A stretch of 64,000 bases of DNA, from NCBI RefSeq assembly GCF_050943825.1, contig NZ_JBMNPX010000005.1, positions 136,656 to 200,655 on the forward strand, written 5' to 3'. Both the position numbers and the translations under genes were made by a program. Origin of the DNA: Pseudoflavonifractor sp050943825. GTDB taxonomy: Bacteria > Bacillota > Clostridia > Oscillospirales > Oscillospiraceae. Of this stretch, positions 7,819-14,953 are shown one piece after another (the first letter of the stretch is position 1; each line of letters starts with the position of its first letter). Below the pieces are notes generated by a model, which was not told where the DNA came from, did no database searches, and saw only the letters and a program-made list of their open reading frames with translations.

Positions 7819-7889
7819 TAAGACAAGGAAGCCGGACCACTCCGCTTCCAACGAGTGCCCTCCCCAAAGGGCGGAAGGAGCTGACAACT

Positions 7890-8435
7890 ATGAAGTTCGT
7901 GTTCACAGACAAGAAGGTCAACCTGCCCCGCAAGGTGCATGCCTATGCCGAGAAGAAGGTGGGCAAGCTGGACCGTTATTTTAAGGCGGACGCGGAGGCC
8001 GCCATGGTCTTCAGTGTAGAAAAGGACCGGAACAACGTAGAGCTGACCATTCGCTCCGCCGGTACCATCATCCGCGTTGCCGAGAGCACCTCCGATATGT
8101 TTGCCACCATCGACGCCGCCGTGGCCTCTGTGGAGCGCCAGCTGCGTAAGAATAAAGCCCGCCTGGAGAAGCGCCTGCGTCAGGACGCCTTTGTCCGCTC
8201 CGTGGACGAGGAAGAGATCTCCTCCTTTGTCCCCGACACCGAGGAAGAGGAGTTCCGCATTGTCCGCACCAAGAAGTTCCCCATCCGGCCCATGAGTGTG
8301 GAGGAGGCCATTCTCCAGATGAATCTGGTGGACCACACCTTCTTCGCCTTCCGGGATGCCGACGCCGACGGCTCCTTCGCCGTGGTGTACAAGCGCAACG
8401 ACGGCGGCTACGGCCTCATCGTGGACGAGCCGTAA
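7890..8435 (+). CDS. hpf: Ribosome hibernation promoting factor, long form
   Basis: 181 residues with two domains: an N-terminal YfiA/HPF fold (about 1-100: VNLPRKVHAYAEKKVGKLDRYF, split here by the known motif) and a C-terminal dimerisation domain (about 120-181: IVRTKKFPIRPMSVEEAILQM, then GHxF-like DHTFFAFRDADA). Long HPF dimerises 70S ribosomes into inactive 100S particles in stationary phase. GGAAGGAG lies before the ATG. The gene has its own promoter and terminator. Confidence 0.96.
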   Translation: MKFVFTDKKVNLPRKVHAYAEKKVGKLDRYFKADAEAAMVFSVEKDRNNVELTIRSAGTIIRVAESTSDMFATIDAAVASVERQLRKNKARLEKRLRQDAFVRSVDEEEISSFVPDTEEEEFRIVRTKKFPIRPMSVEEAILQMNLVDHTFFAFRDADADGSFAVVYKRNDGGYGLIVDEP

Positions 8436-8449
8436 CAACAGCATACAGC

Positions 8450-8486
8450 GAGGCGGCCGCCCTTCCGGGCGGCCGCCTCTTTTTTC
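8450..8486 (+). terminator. Intrinsic terminator after hpf
   Basis: Stem GAGGCGGCCGCC / GGGCGGCCGCCTC followed by a run of T residues. The convergent gene ending at 8494 has only weak A-richness on its side. Confidence 0.85.
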
Positions 8487-8493
8487 TTCTGTC

Positions 8494-10461
8494 TCAGCCA
8501 AAGGCGGCGGCAATGCCGTCGTCATCCACGCCGTGCCAGTCCGGCTCGGCCTTGGTCTCCTGCGTCTCATACGCAGACCAGAAGGCTGCCTCGTCCGCCG
8601 GTGCGCCATCCACTACATAGCGCTCACCCAGGCAGTAGGTGACATTCTCCTTTTCATACGCCGCGGAGGTCAGCGATGTGATGCGGGCATACCCCCAGTC
8701 GAACGCGCCGCTGGAGTAGTGGAAGGTCCCGTCTTCCTTCAGATCGCTCATGCTCCGCAGCTCAAAGCCCCGGGCATAGAGCCCGTCCTCCTCCCGGAAC
8801 AGCACCACGGTGCACTCATCATATGCCTCTCCCATCCACACCTTCAAAACCAGCTCCTCCTCGCCGTCCCCGTCCAGGTCCATCAGGGCAAAGGCGGTGG
8901 GCTGGGCCTGAATGCTCTCGTCAGGCGTGAAAATCCGGGAGATGGTGGACAGCTCCAGCGTCTGACCGCTGGCGGCATCCCGGAAGGAACCCCGGCCCTT
9001 CAGGACGTCCTCCCAGGTCACCACCTGGCCGGGCAGGGTGTCATACTCGTAGAGAATCAGGTCATAGGCCTCCTGGGGGGTGACCCCGTCCAGGTCATAC
9101 CGCACCAGCACGTTTTCGCTCTCGTAGTAGACATAGAAGTCTCCGCGCCAGCTGTCCACGTCGCCGCTGTCGTCATCCACCCAGCGCATCCGGGCGGCGA
9201 CCACCTCGGGGGTCACGTCCTCAATGGCGAACACCGGGCGGCCAAACTCCTGCCAGTATTCCTCGGGCACCGAGTCGGCGTAGGGGATGGTGTACAGGTT
9301 CACGTCGTATTTCTCCCGATCCGCCGGATCGGTGATGGGAAGGTCTCCTACGGTGCTGGCATCCCAGATGTCGATGGAGATATTGGTGTAATATCCGATC
9401 CATCTCAGGAACAGGTAATTCCGGTTCTGGCCCCACTCCCGCCAGGCCCCTTCAAAGGTAAAGCCGTCGGGCACATTCGCGGGGACATAGTCTCCGAATT
9501 TCTCGTCGGCCATGGCCTCCTCCCAGGTGGGCCGCTCGCTGCCCCAGTCGGGGATCTCGCCGCCGTAGACCAGCAGGCTGTCCAGGTACAGCTTTGTCAC
9601 CGCAAAGGTGTTGGCCGCCTGGGTGCACAGGTACTCGGCATACTCCTCCTCCAGCTGCCGGGCCTCAAAGTTCAGTCCGGCCTCTCCCGACATCATGGTG
9701 ATCTCGTAGATATAGCCCATCTCCCCGCTGTCGTCCCAGCCGTACCGGCCGCTCTTGCTGCCGTAGACCATGACGCCGTTGAGCTCGGTGGAAGTCTGAT
9801 CGGGGGCAATCATATCGGTCAAGGGATAATCCTCCGGCCGGACCGTGAGGGTGAAGCCGTTGTGCTCGTTGCTCCGGCTGACGCCGTTGAGCCAGAGCTG
9901 CCACAGGTTTCCCTCCCCGTCGTAGACGGCCTTTCCGGTGATGTCGTACCCCACCCAGTACAGGGACCAGGGGGCATCCTCCGCCCCGGGACCACCCAGC
10001 AGCTCCACCATCTGCGCCCGGGTCAGCTGCTCCTCAAACCAGCCGTCCGGGTAGGCGATGGAGGCGCAGATCTCAGGAGCATCTCCGTACTCCACCCCCT
10101 GGATGTTAAAGCTGCTGTGGGGCTGCCCGTCAAATGGGTCCTCCGGCGAGAGGACGTATTCGCTGCCCAGCTCCGGCGGAATGGATTCTGTGCTTCCAAT
10201 GTCAGGGGACAGGGTCCCGGTTATACCGGGGACGTCCTCCAGCAGCCGGTCTGGGTCGGTATCCCCAACCGGGAGCCCCGCCAGACGCCACACCCCAAAG
10301 GCTGCCGCGCACACCAGCACCAGGCAGGCCGCAGCAGTCACCCACCGGGCGGGAGAGGCTTTCCGGGCAGACCGCCCATTCCCCTCCAGGGCGTCCATCA
10401 GGGCCCGGTGCTCCTCCGGGCTCAGCTTCACCCGGTTCATATAAGAACGGTAATGTTCCAT
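8494..10461 (-). CDS. Single-pass membrane protein, putative anti-sigma partner
   Basis: 655 residues. Residues 1-39 are cytoplasmic and charged (LSPEEHRALMDALEG), residues 40-62 form one membrane helix (WVTAAACLVLVCAAAFGVW), and about 590 residues are extracytoplasmic, acidic and rich in Trp and Tyr. Near residue 520 the ectodomain holds DLDGDGEEELVLKV, a calcium-binding-type repeat as in FG-GAP/VCBS proteins. I do not recognise the rest. It starts 12 bases after the ECF sigma gene, with AAAGGAG at the ATG, so it is probably that sigma factor's membrane regulator. No zinc-binding anti-sigma motif (HxxxCxxC) is present. Function is inferred from position and topology. Confidence 0.75.
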   Translation of the reverse strand: MEHYRSYMNRVKLSPEEHRALMDALEGNGRSARKASPARWVTAAACLVLVCAAAFGVWRLAGLPVGDTDPDRLLEDVPGITGTLSPDIGSTESIPPELGSEYVLSPEDPFDGQPHSSFNIQGVEYGDAPEICASIAYPDGWFEEQLTRAQMVELLGGPGAEDAPWSLYWVGYDITGKAVYDGEGNLWQLWLNGVSRSNEHNGFTLTVRPEDYPLTDMIAPDQTSTELNGVMVYGSKSGRYGWDDSGEMGYIYEITMMSGEAGLNFEARQLEEEYAEYLCTQAANTFAVTKLYLDSLLVYGGEIPDWGSERPTWEEAMADEKFGDYVPANVPDGFTFEGAWREWGQNRNYLFLRWIGYYTNISIDIWDASTVGDLPITDPADREKYDVNLYTIPYADSVPEEYWQEFGRPVFAIEDVTPEVVAARMRWVDDDSGDVDSWRGDFYVYYESENVLVRYDLDGVTPQEAYDLILYEYDTLPGQVVTWEDVLKGRGSFRDAASGQTLELSTISRIFTPDESIQAQPTAFALMDLDGDGEEELVLKVWMGEAYDECTVVLFREEDGLYARGFELRSMSDLKEDGTFHYSSGAFDWGYARITSLTSAAYEKENVTYCLGERYVVDGAPADEAAFWSAYETQETKAEPDWHGVDDDGIAAAFG

Positions 10462-10473
10462 GCTGTACTCCTT

Positions 10474-10938
10474 TCACTCGGCATCCGCCAGAAGGACCTT
10501 GAGCTTCTGCCGCGCCCGGGAGAGCCGGGACCGGACGGTACCCTCGCTCTGACCGGTCATGGTGGCGATCTCCGGCGTGCTGTACCCCTCGTAGTAGTAG
10601 AGGTGGACCGCTGCCCGGTCCCTGGGCGGCAGGGCCAGCACCGCCTCCAGCACAGCCCGCTCCTCCGGCTCAGGGGCAGGCAGGCCCTCGCTCAGTTCCG
10701 TGCGCCGCTTCCGCCAGGGTGATCGGAGACGGCTCCTGCAGCCGTTCACCGTCACCCGGATGAGCCACGCCTTCTCATGCTCCGGGCTGTCAAACTCCGG
10801 CGCCTTCTCCAGATACCGGACAAATGTGTCCTGTACCGCGTCCTGGGCCTCGTGAGCGTCGCCCAGGACAGCCAACGCCGTCCGGTACAGGGTGTTCTCG
10901 TACTTCCTTACTGTCTCTTCCAACCGGTTGGGGTTCAT
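10474..10938 (-). CDS. ECF RNA polymerase sigma factor
   Basis: 154 residues. Region 2 is at about 5-75 (YENTLYRTALAVLGDAHEAQDAVQ, DTFVRYLEK, EKAWLIRVTVNGC), and region 4 at about 95-150 (LPPRDRAAVHLYYYEGYSTPEIATMTGQSEGTVRSRLSRAR, of which the HTH is the last part). Start: ATG at 10936-10938 with AAAGGGGGGAC upstream; the longer frame lacks a ribosome site. It is cotranscribed with the membrane protein at 8494-10461, forming a two-gene sigma/partner unit. Confidence 0.93.
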   Translation of the reverse strand: MNPNRLEETVRKYENTLYRTALAVLGDAHEAQDAVQDTFVRYLEKAPEFDSPEHEKAWLIRVTVNGCRSRLRSPWRKRRTELSEGLPAPEPEERAVLEAVLALPPRDRAAVHLYYYEGYSTPEIATMTGQSEGTVRSRLSRARQKLKVLLADAE

Positions 10939-11115
10939 TCCCGTCCCCCCTTTCACCCTATATACGCTTTGGAGCGGCCAAACGCTGCGCCCCTGCTCCA
11001 TTTTTCCGCCGGAATTCTGTTCCTCCCCCGGCTGCTTTGTGCTATACTGGAGTTGTTAGTGCTGACATACCCCGGTTTCCGGGTTTTTTACACTGATATG
11101 AGGAGATTATCATAC

Positions 11116-11982
11116 ATGGACAATCAGGATCTGCGGCTGGCCGTGCTCATTGACGCGGACAACGCCCCCCGCTCCGCCCTGCGGGACATCATGGCCGAAG
11201 CGGCGGTGTACGGCACGCCCACGGTCAAGCGCATCTACGGCGACTGGACCACCCCCAACATGGCCTCCTGGAAGCCCCTGCTGCTGGAGCACGCCATTAC
11301 CCCCATCCAGCAGTACAGCTACACCACCGGCAAGAACGCCACCGACTCGGCCATGATCATCGATGCCATGGACCTGCTCTATTCCGGCCGGTGCGACGGG
11401 TTTGTGCTGGTGTCCAGTGACAGCGACTTCACCCGCCTGGCCACCCGGCTGCGGGAGGCCGGCATGAAGGTGTACGGCATGGGAGAGAAGAAGACTCCCC
11501 TGCCCTTTATCGTGGCCTGCGACAAGTTCATCTATATTGAGGTCATCCGGGCAGCCGGAGAGAAGGCACGGCAGGAGGCTCTGGCGGCCTGCGCTCCTGA
11601 GCCGGAGCCCATCTCCGAGCCGGAGAAGGAGAATCAGGTCCAGTCGGCCAAGAAGTCGGCCAAAAAGGCCGCCAAGAAGAAGACCGCTCCCGCCCAGCCC
11701 CAGCCGCCCGAGCCGGAGGAGATCGCCGGTGTGCCCCGGGCGGTGGTGGACCTCATCGCCGACTCCCTGGAGAGCATCGCCGACGAGGACGGCTACGGCT
11801 TCATGGGCAAGCTGGGCAATCTGCTGCTGAAGAAGCAGCCCGACTTTGACCCCCGGAACTACGGCTACTCCAAGCTGACCCAGCTGGTGAAGGCGCTGGA
11901 CCGGTTTGAAGTGGTCTCCCGCCAGACCAGCGCCGACGACCCCACCAAACACGTATACCTGCGGGACAAAAAGCGCAAATAA
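11116..11982 (+). CDS. NYN-domain (PIN-like) protein with C-terminal OST-HTH/LOTUS domain
   Basis: 288 residues. The NYN domain (about 5-150) shows AVLIDADNAPRSAL, NATDSAMIIDAMDLLYSG and FVLVSSDSDFTRLA, the acidic residues of a PIN-like metal-dependent nuclease site. A lysine/alanine/proline linker (about 165-200) follows, then a LOTUS-type winged helix (about 205-285: AVVDLIADSLESIADEDGYGF, and YGYSKLTQLVKALDRFEVV) expected to bind RNA. The combination suggests an RNA-processing or RNA-silencing nuclease, substrate unknown. The start at 11116 follows GAGGAGATT; the in-frame extension upstream overlaps the divergent sigma gene. Confidence 0.9.
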   Translation: MDNQDLRLAVLIDADNAPRSALRDIMAEAAVYGTPTVKRIYGDWTTPNMASWKPLLLEHAITPIQQYSYTTGKNATDSAMIIDAMDLLYSGRCDGFVLVSSDSDFTRLATRLREAGMKVYGMGEKKTPLPFIVACDKFIYIEVIRAAGEKARQEALAACAPEPEPISEPEKENQVQSAKKSAKKAAKKKTAPAQPQPPEPEEIAGVPRAVVDLIADSLESIADEDGYGFMGKLGNLLLKKQPDFDPRNYGYSKLTQLVKALDRFEVVSRQTSADDPTKHVYLRDKKRK

Positions 11983-12012
11983 TCACGGTTTGTATTTTAA
12001 ATCTTAAAAAAT

Positions 12013-12046
12013 GAGGAGCGCGGCAGACGCCGCGCTCCTCGTTTTT
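12013..12046. terminator. Bidirectional terminator between NYN gene and rny
   Basis: Stem GAGGAGCGCGG / CCGCGCTCCTC flanked by an A run on the left and a T run on the right. It serves both convergent genes. Confidence 0.85.
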
Positions 12047-12062
12047 CGTTTGATTGGGGGAC

Positions 12063-13619
12063 TTACTTGGCGTACTCCACAACCTTGGTCTCCCGGATCA
12101 TATTCACCTTGATCTGGCCGGGGTACTCCAGCTCTTCCTCGATCTTCTTGGCGATATCCCGGGCCAGGAGCACCATCTGGTCCTCGCTGACCTTCTCGGG
12201 GGCCACCATGATGCGGACCTCGCGGCCGGCCTGGATGGCGAAGGACTTCTCCACACCGGGGAAGGAAGAGGTGACCTCCTCCAGCTTCTCCAGGCGCTTG
12301 ATATAGTTCTCCAGGTTCTCACGCCGGGCGCCGGGACGGGCAGCGGACACCGCGTCGGCCGCCTGAACCAAGCAGGCCACGATGGTGCGGGGCTCCACGT
12401 CGTTGTGGTGGGCCTCGATGGCGTGGACCACATCCTCGTTCTCCTTGTACTTCCGGGCCAGCTCCACGCCGATCTGGACGTGGGAACCCTCCACCTCGTG
12501 GTCAATGGACTTGCCCAGGTCGTGGAGCAGACCGGCCCGCTTGGCCTGGGTCACGTCGGCGCCGATCTCGGCGGCCAGCAGACCGGCCAGGTGGGAGACC
12601 TCGATGGAGTGGTTGAGCACGTTCTGGCCGTAGCTGGTGCGGTACTTCATGCGGCCCAGCAGCTTGACCAGCTCGGGATGGAGGCCGTGGACGTTGGTCT
12701 CAAACACGGCCCGCTCACCCTCGGCCTTGATGGTGGCGTCCACCTCCCGCTTGGCCTTCTCCACCATCTCCTCAATGCGGGCGGGGTGGATGCGGCCGTC
12801 CTGGATCAGCTTCTCCAGGGCGATGCGGGCAATCTCACGGCGGACAGGGTCAAAACAGGAGACCGTAATGGCCTCGGGGGTGTCGTCGATGATCAGATCC
12901 ACGCCGGTCATGGTCTCCAGCGTGCGGATATTGCGGCCTTCGCGGCCGATGATGCGGCCCTTCATCTCATCATTGGGCAGGGGAACAACCGACACGGTGG
13001 CCTCGGCCACATGGTCGGCTGCGCAGCGCTGGATGGCAAGGGACAGGATTTCCTTGGCCTTGGTGTCGGCCTCTTCCTTGAAATGGGCCTCGATCTCCCG
13101 GATCTTCATGGCAGACTCGTGGGTGACCTCGGCCTCCAGCTGGTTGATCAGATAGGCCTTGGCCTCCTCGGCAGTAAAGCCGGAGAGCCGCTCCAGGACC
13201 TCCATCTGAGTCTTCTTGATGGTGGAGACCTCCTCACGGGCCTCTTCCAGCTCGGTGAGCTTGGTCTGGAGAAGCTCTTCCTTCTTCTCCATGTTCTCGG
13301 TCTTGCGGTCCAGGGTCTCTTCCTTCTGCTGGAGCCGGCGCTCCTGCTTCTGCAGGTCGGCCCGGCGCTCCTTCTGATCCCGTTCAAAATCGTTGCGGGC
13401 CTTGAGGATCTCCTCCTTGGCCTCAACCAGCGCCTCACGCTTCTTGCTCTCGGCGCTCTTGATGGACTCGTTAATAATACGCTTGGCCTCTTCCTCGGCG
13501 CTGGAGATCTCCTTTTCGGCGACCTGCTTGCGCCACTTGACGCCAAGCGCGAAACCTACCAGCACGCCGACCAGCAGCGCGACGATAATTCCCACAATTA
13601 ACATCCAAATGGGTACCAT
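12063..13619 (-). CDS. rny: Ribonuclease Y
   Basis: 518 residues, matching the family (520 in B. subtilis). Membrane-anchored endoribonuclease that starts mRNA decay. Order: a membrane helix (about 3-27), a long charged coiled coil (about 28-200), a KH domain (about 205-270, GRIIGREGRNIRTLETMTGVD with the GxxG loop) and an HD domain (about 330-430, HSIEVSHLAG and LLHDLGKSID). The chosen start is the ATG at 13617-13619; the GTG five codons upstream sits directly on AGGAGG and cannot use it. Its own promoter is at 13760-13788. Confidence 0.97.
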   Translation of the reverse strand: MVPIWMLIVGIIVALLVGVLVGFALGVKWRKQVAEKEISSAEEEAKRIINESIKSAESKKREALVEAKEEILKARNDFERDQKERRADLQKQERRLQQKEETLDRKTENMEKKEELLQTKLTELEEAREEVSTIKKTQMEVLERLSGFTAEEAKAYLINQLEAEVTHESAMKIREIEAHFKEEADTKAKEILSLAIQRCAADHVAEATVSVVPLPNDEMKGRIIGREGRNIRTLETMTGVDLIIDDTPEAITVSCFDPVRREIARIALEKLIQDGRIHPARIEEMVEKAKREVDATIKAEGERAVFETNVHGLHPELVKLLGRMKYRTSYGQNVLNHSIEVSHLAGLLAAEIGADVTQAKRAGLLHDLGKSIDHEVEGSHVQIGVELARKYKENEDVVHAIEAHHNDVEPRTIVACLVQAADAVSAARPGARRENLENYIKRLEKLEEVTSSFPGVEKSFAIQAGREVRIMVAPEKVSEDQMVLLARDIAKKIEEELEYPGQIKVNMIRETKVVEYAK

Positions 13620-13759
13620 AAGGGCTGAACACACCTCCTACTTTCTTGATTTTTATAAAGTCATTTGTTTTTTGGCATTGGCGGAGCTGGCGCTGCTTGT
13701 CCATTCCGCACAAAAATGAAAAGCGACCCCTGCTGCTTTTCAAAAACTATACCTAGTCT

Positions 13760-13788
13760 ATTTTAGTGCCGCTGCCCATTCCTGTCAA
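13760..13788 (-). promoter_or_regulatory. rny promoter
   Basis: TTGACA (13783-13788, minus) and TAAAAT (13760-13765) are exactly 17 bases apart. The leader to the rny ATG is about 130 bases and holds a hairpin (AAAAGCAGCAGGGGTCGCTTTT, 13719-13740 region). Confidence 0.75.
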
Positions 13789-13821
13789 GATAATTCGTAC
13801 TCGATAAAAAGCCAAAACGAC

Positions 13822-13861
13822 ACAAAAACACGGCAGGATGGCCTTTTCCCTCCTGCCGTGT
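13822..13861 (-). terminator. Terminator of the GGDEF-like gene
   Basis: Minus-strand stem ACACGGCAGGA / TCCTGCCGTGT (13828-13861) followed by TTTTTGTG. It lies 35 bases beyond the end of the gene at 13896. Confidence 0.75.
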
Positions 13862-13895
13862 AACCATGTCCTCTCTGCCTGCCCCGCTTCTCCGG

Positions 13896-14393
13896 TCAGG
13901 GCTCCTGCACCAGCCGGACCTGCGCCCGGCTGAGCAGTTCGGAGACCGTTCCCGGTCCGGCCGCCCAGCCCACGTCCAGCCGCTCACCGGCATTTCCCGG
14001 CCCGTATGCCCGCACACTCCGGGCTGCAGCCAGCTCCGGTGTTCCCCAGCTCCTCCGGGGCAGCACCAGAACGAAGGTACGTCCGCCAATCCGGTAGAGG
14101 GCTCCGCCTGTTCCGCTGCCCATGCGCAGGGCCTTCGCCGCCCGGGAGATGGCCTCATCCCCTGCCCGGTAGCCCTGGGTACGGTTGATGTGGCCCAAGC
14201 CCCGCAGCCTGGCCAGAACAATACCGCCCGGCGCACTCCTCCTCAGAATGTTTCGGAAGGCGGCACGGTCGCCTGCGCCGGTGAGCCAGTCCGTCCCGCC
14301 TGCGGAGCGGCGGCATGCTGCCATGAGCGCAATACATGCGCCTGCCATACCCAGTCCGCAGACAATTGCCCGTTTCACCCCGACTCTGTCCAT
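13896..14393 (-). CDS. Membrane-anchored degenerate GGDEF-domain protein
   Basis: 165 residues: one N-terminal membrane helix (about 7-26), then a shrunken GGDEF domain. The fold marks remain: TDWLTGAGDRAAF (normal DxLTGLxNRxxF), GLGHINRTQGYRAGDEAI (normal HFKxINDxxGHxxGD), and YRIGGRTFVLVL where the signature GGDEF should be. GGRTF lacks both acidic catalytic residues and the first metal Asp is replaced, so it should not make c-di-GMP. It may bind a nucleotide or act as a dimerisation or sensor module. It is divergent from an XRE regulator, which may control it. Confidence 0.8.
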   Translation of the reverse strand: MDRVGVKRAIVCGLGMAGACIALMAACRRSAGGTDWLTGAGDRAAFRNILRRSAPGGIVLARLRGLGHINRTQGYRAGDEAISRAAKALRMGSGTGGALYRIGGRTFVLVLPRRSWGTPELAAARSVRAYGPGNAGERLDVGWAAGPGTVSELLSRAQVRLVQEP

Positions 14394-14424
14394 GCCCTGT
14401 CCTCCGCTCCGCGATTTTGGCTCT

Positions 14425-14453
14425 ATTATAGTTTCATTTTGTTTCTAAGTCAA
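14425..14453 (-). promoter_or_regulatory. Promoter of the GGDEF-like gene
   Basis: Minus strand TTGACT (14448-14453), 17 bases, TATAAT (14425-14430). GTTTCTA occurs twice nearby (14441-14447 and 14473-14479) and could be a binding site for the divergent XRE protein; that is a guess from the repeat. Confidence 0.75.
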
Positions 14454-14502
14454 CTTTTTCTAGGTTTATTTCGTTTCTATTCGCGACATATTGTAACCTA
14501 GA

Positions 14503-14532
14503 TTGTGTCTTGTCCACGTCTGACGGTATAAT
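14503..14532 (+). promoter_or_regulatory. Promoter of the XRE regulator
   Basis: TTGTGT (14503-14508), 18 bases, TATAAT (14527-14532). It is divergent from the promoter at 14425-14453. Confidence 0.65.
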
Positions 14533-14559
14533 TTTTTTAGAGAGCCGGGAGGTGAGCAC

Positions 14560-14892
14560 ATGCTGGGCCAGCGTCTGCGTATTCTGCGGCAGTCTCGCCG
14601 CAAGACTCAGTCCGAAATTGCTGAACTGCTGAATATTTCTCGCTCAGCCTATGCACTCTACGAGGCCGGTAAACGTCAGCTCAACTATGATTCGTTGGTT
14701 ATTCTGGCGGATTTCTATCACGTCAGTCTGGATTATCTCTTTGACCGAACGGATGTGCCGGAGCTGCAGAGCTCCTTTACGCTGGAGGAGCGGCGTCTGC
14801 TCTCCCGCTACCGCGCCCTGGACAGCCGGGGTCGGGAAACGGTGCAGGCTCTGGCAGATGCGGAGTACTCCATCTCCAACCGAAAAAAGTAA
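14560..14892 (+). CDS. XRE-family helix-turn-helix transcriptional regulator
   Basis: 110 residues. The Cro/CI HTH occupies residues 1-62 (LGQRLRILRQSRRKTQSEIA, then LLNISRSAYALYEAGKRQL and LADFYHVSLDYLFDRTD); a short C-terminal helical tail follows. GGGAGGTGAG precedes the ATG. The divergent arrangement with the GGDEF-like gene suggests local regulation. No ligand domain is present. Confidence 0.93.
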   Translation: MLGQRLRILRQSRRKTQSEIAELLNISRSAYALYEAGKRQLNYDSLVILADFYHVSLDYLFDRTDVPELQSSFTLEERRLLSRYRALDSRGRETVQALADAEYSISNRKK

Positions 14893-14901
14893 CCGCCTTG
14901 T

Positions 14902-14938
14902 AAAAAAATCCCTGCCGGATATCCGGCAGGGATTTTTT
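14902..14938. terminator. Bidirectional terminator
   Basis: A perfect palindrome: A run, AATCCCTGCCGGAT / ATCCGGCAGGGATT, T run. It serves the XRE gene and the convergent SLH gene. Confidence 0.92.
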
Positions 14939-14953
14939 TCATATGTGTGGCGC

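Noticed and set aside
8356..10722. A 788-codon plus-strand frame opposite the sigma/anti-sigma pair
   Set aside because: The minus-strand genes have domains, ribosome sites and an operon layout; the plus frame has none of these.
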